A stretch of 64,000 nucleotides of DNA from CBDCZY01 sp965224745 (GTDB lineage Bacteria > Pseudomonadota > Gammaproteobacteria > Methylococcales > Methylomonadaceae). A model generated the notes under the pieces. It saw only the letters and a program-made list of their open reading frames with translations, did not search any database and was not told the origin of the DNA. Location of the stretch: contig CBDCZY010000004.1 of the NCBI GenBank assembly GCA_965224745.1, positions 1 through 64,000 on the forward strand. The letters are read 5' to 3'. Within the stretch, counting starts at the first letter, position 1; each line of letters opens with the position of its first letter. Below are positions 47,008-56,174 of the stretch, in pieces. The position numbers were made by a program, and so were the translations under genes.

Positions 47008-48669
47008 TTGGAGACTGAATCACAATACGAGCACGTCACTTCCGCTGCAGAGCAAAAACTGCAAATCTTGAGCGATGGTATAAAGGCCGTTAGCACGTTC
47101 ATTACAAGTTTCTTTATGCTTGCTACGCTCGCCATGCTTGTAATATTTAGTTGCCGCGAATTCTCCCGCGATGCGATCGTGGTTGAACCACTCTTGTTGC
47201 CGGAGAAATTTGCAGAATCGGGTTATACATCTCAAGTTGTCACGCGACATTTTCGCGACGCGGTTTGGAAAGTAACCGCGAACGGCAAGAGCGGCCATTT
47301 TGATGGCTTCGATACAACCCCAGCCTCTAAGCCGGATGACCTGCTGATACCGGGTATCGGTCTCTCGCTCCAAACTGCGGTGCGTGTAATAAAAGATTAC
47401 CTAAGCATCCCGCAAAATCGCGTTGGCGGCGAAATTCTGATTGCCAATGGACACTTAAGTTTTCGACCCCGTTACGAGAAACGAATTACTGATACTCCCC
47501 ATCCAGCCGCAGAAATCGGCACCCAAGATCTTGTCAGTACGGAAAAGCTAGATAACCTATTGAGAAAAGGTGCGCGGAAGGTGATGGTCGAGTACAGTAA
47601 TAGTCAACACCAACGTAAAACAGGCGGTAAAGCGTCGCCGGACCAACTTATAGAATGGGGCAATACGCTGTATACATACAGAGACTATCGGGGAGCGATA
47701 GATAAATATGAGAGAGCGACACACAATGTCGAAAGCGATGTGGCCTACACGAACTGGGGGTTGGCGCTCGCCAAAGAACGAAATTTCGCTGGCGCGAAAG
47801 AAAAGTTCGAAAAGGCGCTGGAGATTGCAACCAAAAATGATCCTCAAAATGCGCATACGTATCTTAACAACTTAGGCGTAGCCCTCGTTTCTTTGGCTAA
47901 TTACGACGAAGCGATCGTAATCTTTAGAGACGTATTAGCTCTAAATAAAAATTACGCCAAAGCCAAATGCAATTGGGGTTGGGCACTGGCTAAGAATGGT
48001 CAATATAAGCAATCGATTAAGATATATAAACAGTGCCTAGCCGTAGACCCCGAAAACTACAAAGCCCATAATGTATTGGGTAACGCGCTAAGGCAATTAG
48101 GCGACAAACTCGCGCGTAAAAAAAAGAACAAACAAGCCCATAAGCTTTATGCCGAGGCATTCAATAATTATAAGAAGGCATTGCGGATAGCTCCGAACTA
48201 TGTACCTGCTTATATTAATTGGGGGCTAACTCTCTCGCGAGCGGGGAATATATTGGCTGCAATCGCAAAATATCAGAAAGCATTGGAGATCGATCCGCGC
48301 AATGCGACGGCCTATAACAATTGGAGCTTTATGCTCCAGAAGCAAGGCAACTACGACGATGCGATCAACAAAGCCGGCCTTGCAATACACTTTGATCCAG
48401 AATTAGCCGCAGCTTATAATACCTTGGGTGAAGCACTATTTAGGAAAAAAAAGCCTAAAACAGCCATAGCGAAATTTGCACAGGCAGCCGATCTAGACGA
48501 GGAAAAGGTGGCTTATTATTTTTGGGGCCAGGCGCTAGAGAAACAGAAAGCGGCATGTGAGCAAATAGTCGATAAGTACAAAGCAGCAATCGCAAAAGAC
48601 GATGAAAATAGTCAATCTGCAAAAGATGCGCTAGCTCGCGTTGACACAACGTGCGGTATGGACACATAA
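47008..48669 (+). CDS. Membrane-anchored TPR-repeat protein
   Basis: After a short cytoplasmic start and a membrane helix (about 33-49), a region without recognised domain (50-200) precedes about eight TPR units (roughly 205-540), e.g. LIEWGNTLYTYRDYRGAIDKYERA, given here only in part as GNTLYTYRDYRGAI, and AYINWGLTLSRAGNILAAIA. TPRs mediate protein contacts. A TTG start at 47008 is used because a GGAGAAGAG site precedes it. Codon use appears richer in GCG/CGC than in neighbours and an IS1 remnant lies upstream, suggesting separate acquisition. The function is unknown. Confidence 0.8.
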   Translation: METESQYEHVTSAAEQKLQILSDGIKAVSTFITSFFMLATLAMLVIFSCREFSRDAIVVEPLLLPEKFAESGYTSQVVTRHFRDAVWKVTANGKSGHFDGFDTTPASKPDDLLIPGIGLSLQTAVRVIKDYLSIPQNRVGGEILIANGHLSFRPRYEKRITDTPHPAAEIGTQDLVSTEKLDNLLRKGARKVMVEYSNSQHQRKTGGKASPDQLIEWGNTLYTYRDYRGAIDKYERATHNVESDVAYTNWGLALAKERNFAGAKEKFEKALEIATKNDPQNAHTYLNNLGVALVSLANYDEAIVIFRDVLALNKNYAKAKCNWGWALAKNGQYKQSIKIYKQCLAVDPENYKAHNVLGNALRQLGDKLARKKKNKQAHKLYAEAFNNYKKALRIAPNYVPAYINWGLTLSRAGNILAAIAKYQKALEIDPRNATAYNNWSFMLQKQGNYDDAINKAGLAIHFDPELAAAYNTLGEALFRKKKPKTAIAKFAQAADLDEEKVAYYFWGQALEKQKAACEQIVDKYKAAIAKDDENSQSAKDALARVDTTCGMDT

Positions 48670-48973
48670 ACGTGTATTTTGCTGATCAATACGAAGCTGC
48701 GACGCCGCAAGGCTTTGTCAAGTTGAGGGTCGATCGTTCACAATATTCACATGAAAAATCAATCGCACTATTATGGATCTTCTTTGTACGCTCGTTTGAT
48801 ACATCGCAGCAGGTAACGTGCACCTGTTGATAAGGGAGGAAGTTTAATCTGCAATATTGACATTTTTAACTCGAATTTAGTAAGTTGGCAAACCCGTCTC
48901 AGAAGAAAAAGAACCCATTCGATTCCAACAGAATCTTAAACTTTTTGTCAGCTCAGGTTTTAGCGATTTCACC
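48670..48973. other. Intergenic stretch, nothing recognised
   Basis: About 300 bases lie between convergent genes. No gene, clear terminator or strong repeat was found. Confidence 0.5.
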
Positions 48974-50941
48974 TTATTTCAAGCGAAAATTAGTAATTAA
49001 TCGCTTAAAAGCATTTATTTCAGAATTTCTAATTTCTTTTTTACCATAACGAAGCATCTGGTAGCAGCTCGTAATTTCTCTTATATCTCCAGTTAACTTA
49101 GGTTTTAATGCAACGGCGCGGTTGGCAAATGCAACCGCTCCTTCCGAAGGTAAGCGAATTAACCCAGTTTTGCGCCATTTTTTACAAAACTGTTCATAGA
49201 GTAAAAGGATTGGGTCTTTGTACTTTTTTGGGTTGCGGAGTAAGAAAAAAGCCACTATGGCAATCAGAATAGCGATGCTAGATACCAACCATCCAACCAG
49301 TTGGCTAATATCATTAATGCCTAAATGACCGAATAGTTTTTGTTGGATGTTGCCGTTGTAATTGATGATGAATCGTTGCCAGTTATATTCTGCGCTCTGA
49401 CCTAAAAACTGAAGTTTTTTTAACCATCTTCCTATCATCTCTTGATCTTGTAGAGAGCCAGAGAAACGCACCACGCTGTTGTTGACCGGGTTGGATATAT
49501 CGATACTTCGTTCAATGCGTTCTGGCGCGATAGCAGTCGTAGGGTCAACACGAACCCACCCTTTGTTTGGTAACCAAACTTCTGCCCATGCATGAGCATC
49601 GGCCTGACGGACTTCGAGAAAATTTCCTATATCATTGAAAATGCCACCTTGATAACCCGCTATAACTCTAGCCGGTATTTGGGCCGTTCGCATTAATACA
49701 ACGAAAGCAGTGGCATAGTGACTACAAAAGCCTTGCCGAGTATCAAACAAAAATGCCTCGATTGGGTTTTCTAACATTTGCGGCGGTGTGAGGGTATATC
49801 TAAAATCATTGTCTGCAAAATAACGCATTACCTGATCAATAAACCGCTCAGGTTGATCAGCCTTTCCGCCTAAAGAAACAACGAGTTGATTGATTTTTGG
49901 ATAGCTTTTTTGAGGAAGTTGTAAGTTTTCCTTACGTTCAGTATTTGAAAGTGGTCCCGTTGTATATTGAGGAAAAGAGACCAATTTATATTCGGTTCGT
50001 TTTCGCAATGATTTTTTGGAAGTGACTTGATAATCAGCTTGTTGAAAGAGTCCTTTCGGTAGTTTGCCGGGTAAATCCAGCGCAAACACCCATTTTTTAT
50101 TCTGTGGTTCTAACAACAATTTGTATTGATATGATTGGCCGCTTAGTCGCGGTTTTCGATCATGAATGGGTCGTCGTAAATAATTTGATGGTGTCCAGCG
50201 CTTCCCGTCCGTAAAGGAGAAAACAGGTCCTCGCCAGTAGCGTTGTTTCGGCGGAGGCAGTTTTCCATCAAATTTGGCCCTAAATGCCAGTTCCCCAGAT
50301 AAGGCTAAATTGCTAATCGCACCGGGTTCGAGTCTATCGCTTAAGCCTGATGTGGCGTTGTTATTTTGTTGTAAAAAAGACCACCTTGGCGCTTCAATTC
50401 GAGGAAATAAAATGAACAGGATCGCCATGATTGGTAGCGATTGAAAAATCAACGTTGCAGCCAGTTTTATGCATTGTGTCAGGCGCAAAGATTGACTGTT
50501 GATATTAACTAAAAGGCCGATTAATAAGCAGCTAACTACGAGAATGTAAACTGCCAATAAAATATCTTGTGAAAATAAAAACTGTGTAGCGGCTACCAAA
50601 AAAGCTAAATAAGTCAGTAAATAAAGGTCGCGTTTGGTGCGTATTTCTAATAACTTTAATCCCAATGCTGTGACAAATAAGCTGGTCCCTGCTTCGTGCC
50701 CGATAAAGCCTTGATGTTGTTTGAAAATGAGAAAGATACCCAGGCACATGACGATAAAGAGCAGTGCCGTCCCCGGCAGTAAATTATGGTTTCGGACCGC
50801 CATCAGTCGCCAGATTAGCAAGATGCCAAAAAAACCAAAAATGGTCAGTGGGAGATTGAAAAAATGAGGAGCAACGACCAGGGCAATCGCCGCTAAGAGA
50901 AAAAGTAATATTTTATCTTCAATGTTGGTGTTAGCTGTCAC
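48974..50941 (-). CDS. TgpA-like transglutaminase membrane protein (DUF3488)
   Basis: The 655-residue protein has about six N-terminal helices (to residue 190), a periplasmic transglutaminase domain with Cys in TRQGFCSHYATAFVVLM, His in QADAHAWAEVWLP and Asp in WVRVDPTTA, then a C-terminal helix and a cytoplasmic DUF4129-like tail. It overlaps the DUF58 gene by 4 bases. With MoxR and DUF58 it makes the conserved, TgpA-type operon; TgpA is essential in Pseudomonas aeruginosa. Substrate unknown. Confidence 0.92.
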   Translation of the reverse strand: MTANTNIEDKILLFLLAAIALVVAPHFFNLPLTIFGFFGILLIWRLMAVRNHNLLPGTALLFIVMCLGIFLIFKQHQGFIGHEAGTSLFVTALGLKLLEIRTKRDLYLLTYLAFLVAATQFLFSQDILLAVYILVVSCLLIGLLVNINSQSLRLTQCIKLAATLIFQSLPIMAILFILFPRIEAPRWSFLQQNNNATSGLSDRLEPGAISNLALSGELAFRAKFDGKLPPPKQRYWRGPVFSFTDGKRWTPSNYLRRPIHDRKPRLSGQSYQYKLLLEPQNKKWVFALDLPGKLPKGLFQQADYQVTSKKSLRKRTEYKLVSFPQYTTGPLSNTERKENLQLPQKSYPKINQLVVSLGGKADQPERFIDQVMRYFADNDFRYTLTPPQMLENPIEAFLFDTRQGFCSHYATAFVVLMRTAQIPARVIAGYQGGIFNDIGNFLEVRQADAHAWAEVWLPNKGWVRVDPTTAIAPERIERSIDISNPVNNSVVRFSGSLQDQEMIGRWLKKLQFLGQSAEYNWQRFIINYNGNIQQKLFGHLGINDISQLVGWLVSSIAILIAIVAFFLLRNPKKYKDPILLLYEQFCKKWRKTGLIRLPSEGAVAFANRAVALKPKLTGDIREITSCYQMLRYGKKEIRNSEINAFKRLITNFRLK

Positions 50942-51903
50942 GAGGTTGTTTTAAATAATGCTAAGGCCTCTAAGCACTGCTGTTGATGAACTTCCCCAAA
51001 GGCAGGTTGAATATGAGTTCCTGATAACCTTAAACCAAAAACAATGTTGGTCTTATTAGTATCCAATATCCACCGGCATAGCTGGCTGAGGCGGTCTTCA
51101 ACTGAACGACCTGGCGTCAATTGGAAATCGAACCAGATTTCACCCGCTTCCTCTCCACCGAAAGCCTTACTATATAGACCTATTCCTTTGGCATAAGCTT
51201 TCCAATGGATATGCTTGATAGGGTCGCCGGCTTGGTAAGATTTAATACCGGAAAACTCATCTTGACCTCTTACGGCGAGGGCTTCTCCAGAACTGGCGGC
51301 TTCGCTTTCAGGAAACGCAAGCCTAGTATTAGCGGGTTTGGGATAAATCAAAACCCTTTGGTTGGTTCTTAACGGTGACCAGGCACGGAACAGCCCTAAA
51401 GGAAAATAGCTATAAACGGTAACGCTATCTATGTTAAACCAGCCTCGATGTTGAGTCGGACATAAAAGGGTGATCCTGGCATCGGCTTCTGCTTCAAGGC
51501 TAACGGTTTGTGGGCGGCAATTTTTGGCGCTCACTGAGAGATTTATTTTTGCTGTACGGGTTGGGTTGGTCAGAATAAGTTCAAAACAGGCCGCTTGTTC
51601 TGCGAATACGGGTTCGCTCTTACCTGTCGAAACTACAATACCTGCGATCGATTGATAACTGTGCAAAATAGAAATAAAAAAAATACTTGCCAGCAAAAAA
51701 GTGAGGATATAAGCAAGGTTGTTGTTATAGACGAAAGCCACCAAGAGTAATAACAGCAACAAAATGACAAAGCCCAGTCCTCGATGCGACGGTAAGATGA
51801 AAATCCGCCGGTGAGTGAGTGTCACGGGGTCATTAGTCGGCCTTTCACCTCGAAGAAATCGTTTAGGATGAAAACGTTCTTTAAGGGTCAGAGTCGAGTT
51901 CAT
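50938..51903 (-). CDS. DUF58 domain membrane protein
   Basis: Two hydrophobic helices (about 40-80) are followed by a domain containing GIKSYQAGDPIKHIHWKAYAKG, here split as SYQAGDPIKHIHWKAYAKG, the DUF58 signature, and a VWA-like C-terminal part. It lies between MoxR and the transglutaminase with 4-base overlaps both sides. MoxR-DUF58 pairs are thought to act as chaperone modules in envelope processes. Confidence 0.9.
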   Translation of the reverse strand: MNSTLTLKERFHPKRFLRGERPTNDPVTLTHRRIFILPSHRGLGFVILLLLLLLVAFVYNNNLAYILTFLLASIFFISILHSYQSIAGIVVSTGKSEPVFAEQAACFELILTNPTRTAKINLSVSAKNCRPQTVSLEAEADARITLLCPTQHRGWFNIDSVTVYSYFPLGLFRAWSPLRTNQRVLIYPKPANTRLAFPESEAASSGEALAVRGQDEFSGIKSYQAGDPIKHIHWKAYAKGIGLYSKAFGGEEAGEIWFDFQLTPGRSVEDRLSQLCRWILDTNKTNIVFGLRLSGTHIQPAFGEVHQQQCLEALALFKTTS

Positions 51904-52823
51904 GGAATAGCGACTTTTTCTAAAATAGGCGCTATCACAGAGGCTGCATCCGCCACATGTGGGTTCAGCCTATGTGCTGCTACCGGTTTCAGTACAGTCT
52001 GAATGTCCTCTGGAATAACAGCATCTCTTTTTTCGAGAAACGCCCAAGCTCTTGCTGCATTCAATAATGCCAAGCCTGCTCGAGGTGAAAGTCCACAGTC
52101 ATACTCATGCCATTGACGGGAAAAAAGCAGAATATCCTGTAAATAATCAAGCAACGCATCTGAGGCGTGTATTTTGGTGATCTCAGCTTGCAAAAAAGTC
52201 AATTGGTCTGAAGAAATGACAGGAGAAAGTGTTTCAAGTAATTCATGCCTGTTCTGTCCTTGTAAAAGGTTGCGCTCAGCTGCTTTATCCGGGTAACCCA
52301 AACTGATGCGCATTAAAAACCTATCCAGTTGCGATTCGGGTAATGGAAAAGTGCCCAGTTGATGGTGCGGGTTTTGGGTTGCGATAACGAAAAACGGTCT
52401 TGGTAAGTCATAAGTGCGTCCTTCAACGGTGATTTGTTGCTCCTCCATCGCTTCTAACAAGGCGCTTTGAGCTTTCGGCGTCGAGCGATTAATCTCATCG
52501 GCCAATATCATTTGATTAAACAACGGGCCAGGGTGAAAATTAAACGTTTGGCTGCTGCTGTCGAATATTGAACTACCTATCATGTCAGCTGGTAACAGAT
52601 CGCTGGTAAACTGGATCCGTTGGTAATCCATAGCAAACAACTTGGCTAAGGCATGTGAAAGCGTGGTTTTACCGACCCCTGGCATATCTTCTATCAACAG
52701 ATGGCCTTTGGCTATCAGGCAACATACCGCCAGACGAATTTGTTGATTTTTGCCAAGAATAATTTGGCCAGCCTGATCCAGTAAAGTATGAATCGAATGA
52801 TGAAGTTCTTGTTGAGTAAACAT
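51900..52823 (-). CDS. MoxR-family AAA+ ATPase
   Basis: The 307-residue ATPase has GMPGVGKTTLSHALA (Walker A), LADEINRSTPKAQSALLEAM (Walker B and following helix), FVIATQNP (sensor 1) and PLPESQLDRFLMRI (arginine finger region), all typical of MoxR. It is first in the leftward MoxR-DUF58-TgpA operon; the promoter lies in the 216-base divergent gap to 53040. Confidence 0.95.
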   Translation of the reverse strand: MFTQQELHHSIHTLLDQAGQIILGKNQQIRLAVCCLIAKGHLLIEDMPGVGKTTLSHALAKLFAMDYQRIQFTSDLLPADMIGSSIFDSSSQTFNFHPGPLFNQMILADEINRSTPKAQSALLEAMEEQQITVEGRTYDLPRPFFVIATQNPHHQLGTFPLPESQLDRFLMRISLGYPDKAAERNLLQGQNRHELLETLSPVISSDQLTFLQAEITKIHASDALLDYLQDILLFSRQWHEYDCGLSPRAGLALLNAARAWAFLEKRDAVIPEDIQTVLKPVAAHRLNPHVADAASVIAPILEKVAIP

Positions 52824-53039
52824 GAAAAAATAAGTTTGAAGAATGGTGTAGCGGGCTTACTGTAAGATCTGCTTTGATCTAATAAGACCAGGTAGGGTTA
52901 AAAAAAGTCTATTCTCATTCAGCCTGCTTATAACTCATTATTGTATCCTTGTTCCGAATAGGTGGAATGAAACAAATAAAGTGAGTATAGTCTAAACAAT
53001 GTAAATTCGTTCGAAGGGTTCATTCGAAGGAAGTAAGTC

Positions 53040-53363
53040 ATGAAACAGTTTGAACAGGTTCGCGGAAAGCTAATCGATATGTTGGAAGATCTTGATGTTA
53101 GCCTCGGTGATATTGCCGAAGATCCCCAATCTATTGATCACGCTAAAAAACGTGTGGAAAATAACGTGGCTAATCACGCTGGCAGCTTTGCCTCTACGAA
53201 AGTAGTTAACACAAATAGCGACCAAAACTCATATCAAAACCGGCAGAACCTAAGTCATTACCAGTGCTCTTTATGCAGCAAACCTATAGACTTGGTTGCA
53301 AATGCTAATCAGTCTCAAATGCTGATTTGTTCTGATTGCAAAAAAATCATGAAAGGAGATTAG
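53040..53363 (+). CDS. Small putative zinc-ribbon protein
   Basis: The 107-residue protein has an acidic helical N-terminus (LIDMLEDLDVSLGDIAEDP), a polar Asn/Gln-rich middle and a C-terminal four-cysteine ribbon: Cys76 and Cys79, then Cys97 and Cys100. I do not recognise a named family. A GAAGGAAG ribosome-binding site precedes the ATG. Its stop codon overlaps that of the convergent small gene, and the hairpin at 53396-53450 lies just beyond. Confidence 0.7.
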   Translation: MKQFEQVRGKLIDMLEDLDVSLGDIAEDPQSIDHAKKRVENNVANHAGSFASTKVVNTNSDQNSYQNRQNLSHYQCSLCSKPIDLVANANQSQMLICSDCKKIMKGD

Positions 53364-53587
53364 CATAGCTTTGGTGCAGCAGCAATTGAACAGTCAAGAG
53401 CCTTTTGCAAAGGATTTAGCAGCATCAAGTCCTTTGCAAAAGACTCTTTTGTTTTGAACTTTACAGTTCGATAATATTTCGTTTTATCTCTAAAAACTTT
53501 TGCTTTATTAAAGCTCTTCGAATGTTTTGCGACTGGATTACATTGGATTGTATTTGTCGCTTTAACGCCAAATTTCTTTTTTTTCAT
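53360..53587 (-). CDS. Small basic protein, ArfA-like candidate
   Basis: An ATG at 53587 with a perfect AGGAGAAATCG leader gives 75 residues; the frame extends further upstream but without a ribosome-binding site. The sequence is strongly basic (MKKKKFGVKATN, NPVAKHSKSFNKAKVFRDKTK, given in two pieces). Codons 47-64 form a 19-bp stem with a 15-nt loop in the mRNA. In E. coli arfA a stem inside the frame is cut by RNase III to make a stop-less mRNA, so the rescue factor appears only when trans-translation fails. The length, charge and stem position fit that design, but the canonical KGKGSY motif is absent, so the role is a hypothesis. Confidence 0.6.
   Translation of the reverse strand: MKKKKFGVKATNTIQCNPVAKHSKSFNKAKVFRDKTKYYRTVKFKTKESFAKDLMLLNPLQKALDCSIAAAPKLC
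53396..53450. terminator. Strong hairpin shared by two convergent genes
   Basis: Arms 53396-53414 and 53430-53448 are complementary over 19 positions. On the plus strand there is one C-A mismatch and TTTTGTTTTG follows, fitting a terminator of the zinc-ribbon gene. On the minus strand the same position is a G-U pair, giving an unbroken stem inside the small basic gene. Confidence 0.8.
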
Positions 53588-53666
53588 ACGATTTCTCCTG
53601 TGATAAGTTTGGACAAAGATTAACAAAGCCTTAGAATATCTTCTTTTCTAAGATGAATTAAAGTTT

Positions 53667-55541
53667 GTGAAGTTCCATAAAGAATTTGACGTGATTGTTA
53701 TTGGCGGAGGTCATGCTGGTACAGAAGCGGCACTCGCTGCTGCACGTACAGGCGTTAACACACTGTTGTTAACTCAGAATATAGAGACTTTGGGTCAAAT
53801 GAGTTGTAATCCGGCGGTAGGTGGCATCGGTAAAGGGCATTTGGTCAAAGAAATCGATGCTCTGGGTGGTGCTATGGCTAGAGCAATTGATCAGGCAGGT
53901 ATTCATTTTCGAGTACTCAACGCTAGCAAAGGCCCTGCTGTTAGAGCGACCCGTGCGCAAGCTGATAGGACTCTTTATAAGCAGATCATCCGCCAGATGT
54001 TGGAAAATCAACCCAATTTGGCGCTATTTCAACAAACGGCCGCAGACTTGATAGTTGAAGATCAAAAGGTGGTCGGTATTGAAACCCAAATGGGGCTCAA
54101 ATTTTCGGCGAAGGCAGTGGTCTTGGCCACGGGTACATTTTTGGGAGGCCGTATCCATATCGGTCTTGAAAACTACAGTGGTGGGCGTGCTGGTGATCCA
54201 GCATCCAATGCCTTGGCAGAGCGTTTGCGTGAATTGCCACTGCGAGTTGATCGGCTTAAAACGGGGACGCCACCAAGAATTGATGGCAGAACCATCAATT
54301 TTAGTGCTTTGACTCAACAGCATGGCGACACGCCGGTGCCGGTTTTCTCCTTTAACGGAAAAGCGGAAGATCATCCCCGACAAATTCCTTGTTATATCAC
54401 TCGAACGAACCGAAAAACACATGACTTGATTCGCGAAGGACTGGATCGATCTCCCATGTATACTGGTGTTATTGAAGGGGTAGGGCCTCGCTATTGCCCT
54501 TCGATTGAAGATAAAGTGATGCGGTTTAGCGATCGCGACTCGCACCAAATCTTTGTTGAGCCAGAAGGCCTCAATACTCATGAGATTTATCCTAATGGGA
54601 TTTCGACCAGTTTACCTTTCGATATTCAATACCAATTTGTGCGTTCTATCGAAGGCTTTGAAAAGGCTGAAATTGTAAGGCCAGGTTATGCTATAGAGTA
54701 TGATTTTTTTGATCCCCGGGACTTAAAATCATCGCTCGAAACCAAACATTTGGATGCCTTGTTTTTTGCGGGCCAAATTAATGGTACCACGGGCTATGAA
54801 GAAGCAGCCGCGCAAGGTTTGATTGCCGGCCTTAATGCTGCTCTGCAAGTGCAAGAATTAGAGAGTTGGTGCCCCAGTCGCAGCGAGGCTTACATGGGTG
54901 TCATGATTGATGACCTTATCACGCAAGGGACTCAAGAGCCTTATCGTATGTTCACCAGCCGAGCCGAATATCGATTATTGCTGCGAGAAGATAATGCGGA
55001 TCTTCGTTTAACACCGCAAGGACGGCAACTAGGGTTGGTTAATGATGAAGTTTGGCAAAACTTCGAAAACAAGTCACAAGCGATCAATGGATATCGTAAG
55101 GTGTTGAACAAAAAATGGTTGAGACCGGGCACTAACGAGGCAGAAAAAGTATTTGAACTATGGCAAAAGCCTTTATTACGCGAAACGAACCTAATTGAAT
55201 TGTTGAGGAGGCCAGAAGTAAGCGTTGAAGATTTGGCGCATTTTCTGGATGAGGAGCAAGATGATTTTGAGGATAGCGTTAAAGAACAAGTAGCGATTCA
55301 AACTAAATATGCCGGATATATCGAACGACAACAGACCGATATTGAGCGAACCCGACGTTACAACGACCTGAAACTGCCAAAAAGTATTGAATATCCGAAG
55401 GTTAATGGGTTATCGAACGAAGTCAGCGAAAAACTTTCCCGTCAACGACCTGAAACATTGGGGCAAGCGGCCAGAATTCCAGGTATGACACCCGCAGCAA
55501 TTTCGTTACTGCTTGTCTATTTAAAAAAGAAAAGTGCTTGA
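53667..55541 (+). CDS. mnmG: tRNA uridine-5-carboxymethylaminomethyl synthesis enzyme MnmG (GidA)
   Basis: The 624-residue FAD protein has VIGGGHAGTEAALAAARTG at the N-terminus, SCNPAVGGIGKGHLV, the LKTGTPPRIDG segment and the C-terminal QTKYAGYIERQQ helical domain. With MnmE it modifies U34 of several tRNAs. Translation seems to start at GTG 53667. rsmG follows with an 8-base overlap, the standard gidA-gidB pair near the origin. Confidence 0.97.
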   Translation: MKFHKEFDVIVIGGGHAGTEAALAAARTGVNTLLLTQNIETLGQMSCNPAVGGIGKGHLVKEIDALGGAMARAIDQAGIHFRVLNASKGPAVRATRAQADRTLYKQIIRQMLENQPNLALFQQTAADLIVEDQKVVGIETQMGLKFSAKAVVLATGTFLGGRIHIGLENYSGGRAGDPASNALAERLRELPLRVDRLKTGTPPRIDGRTINFSALTQQHGDTPVPVFSFNGKAEDHPRQIPCYITRTNRKTHDLIREGLDRSPMYTGVIEGVGPRYCPSIEDKVMRFSDRDSHQIFVEPEGLNTHEIYPNGISTSLPFDIQYQFVRSIEGFEKAEIVRPGYAIEYDFFDPRDLKSSLETKHLDALFFAGQINGTTGYEEAAAQGLIAGLNAALQVQELESWCPSRSEAYMGVMIDDLITQGTQEPYRMFTSRAEYRLLLREDNADLRLTPQGRQLGLVNDEVWQNFENKSQAINGYRKVLNKKWLRPGTNEAEKVFELWQKPLLRETNLIELLRRPEVSVEDLAHFLDEEQDDFEDSVKEQVAIQTKYAGYIERQQTDIERTRRYNDLKLPKSIEYPKVNGLSNEVSEKLSRQRPETLGQAARIPGMTPAAISLLLVYLKKKSA

Positions 55542-56163
55542 TGAAGCCAGCCAAGCGTTATTAAAGACAGGTTTAGTTGACTTAGGACTTGAAACACCCC
55601 AGATAAAAATAGATAAATTGGTGCTTTTTTTAGTCCTTATGCAAAAATGGAACAAAGTGTATAACCTTAGCGCTATTCGACAAGTCAAAGATATGGTGAA
55701 TTTACATATTTTAGATAGCCTTTCAGTAATGCCTTTTTTGCGAGGCCACCATGTTGCTGATATTGGAACGGGCGCTGGCCTGCCAGGCATTCCGCTGGCA
55801 ATATATCGACCCGAATTATCGTTTGTCTTACTGGATAGCAATGCTAAAAAGACACGCTTTGTGCAACAGGTCATATTGGAGTTGGGGCTCAAAAATGTTG
55901 AAATATATCAAGGGCGAGTTGAAACTTATTTGCCACGGCAACGTTTTGACACCGTTATTACCAGGGCTTTTTCAGATCTTAAGTCTATTTGGTCGATAGC
56001 CTTGCCATTACTGACACCCACCGGTATCGTGTTAGCTATGAAAGGGGCTCGTCCTGATGCAGAAATAAACGCTTTGGCGAATTGCCAAGTTGAGGTGCAT
56101 ACTTTTGGTGTGCCTGGAATAAACGCCAAACGCTGTTTGGTAAGCCTGACAACTACCAACTAA
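55534..56163 (+). CDS. rsmG: 16S rRNA m7G527 methyltransferase RsmG (GidB)
   Basis: The 209-residue methyltransferase has QKWNKVYNLSAIR, HILDSLSVMPFL and the SAM site VADIGTGAGLPGIPLAI, with VITRAFSDL further on. It methylates G527 of 16S rRNA. A GTG start overlapping the end of mnmG is used. Confidence 0.96.
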   Translation: MLDEASQALLKTGLVDLGLETPQIKIDKLVLFLVLMQKWNKVYNLSAIRQVKDMVNLHILDSLSVMPFLRGHHVADIGTGAGLPGIPLAIYRPELSFVLLDSNAKKTRFVQQVILELGLKNVEIYQGRVETYLPRQRFDTVITRAFSDLKSIWSIALPLLTPTGIVLAMKGARPDAEINALANCQVEVHTFGVPGINAKRCLVSLTTTN

Positions 56164-56174
56164 AAGACAAGAAC

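Noticed and set aside
54024..54581. 185-residue minus-strand frame inside mnmG
   Set aside because: Shadow of a highly conserved gene.
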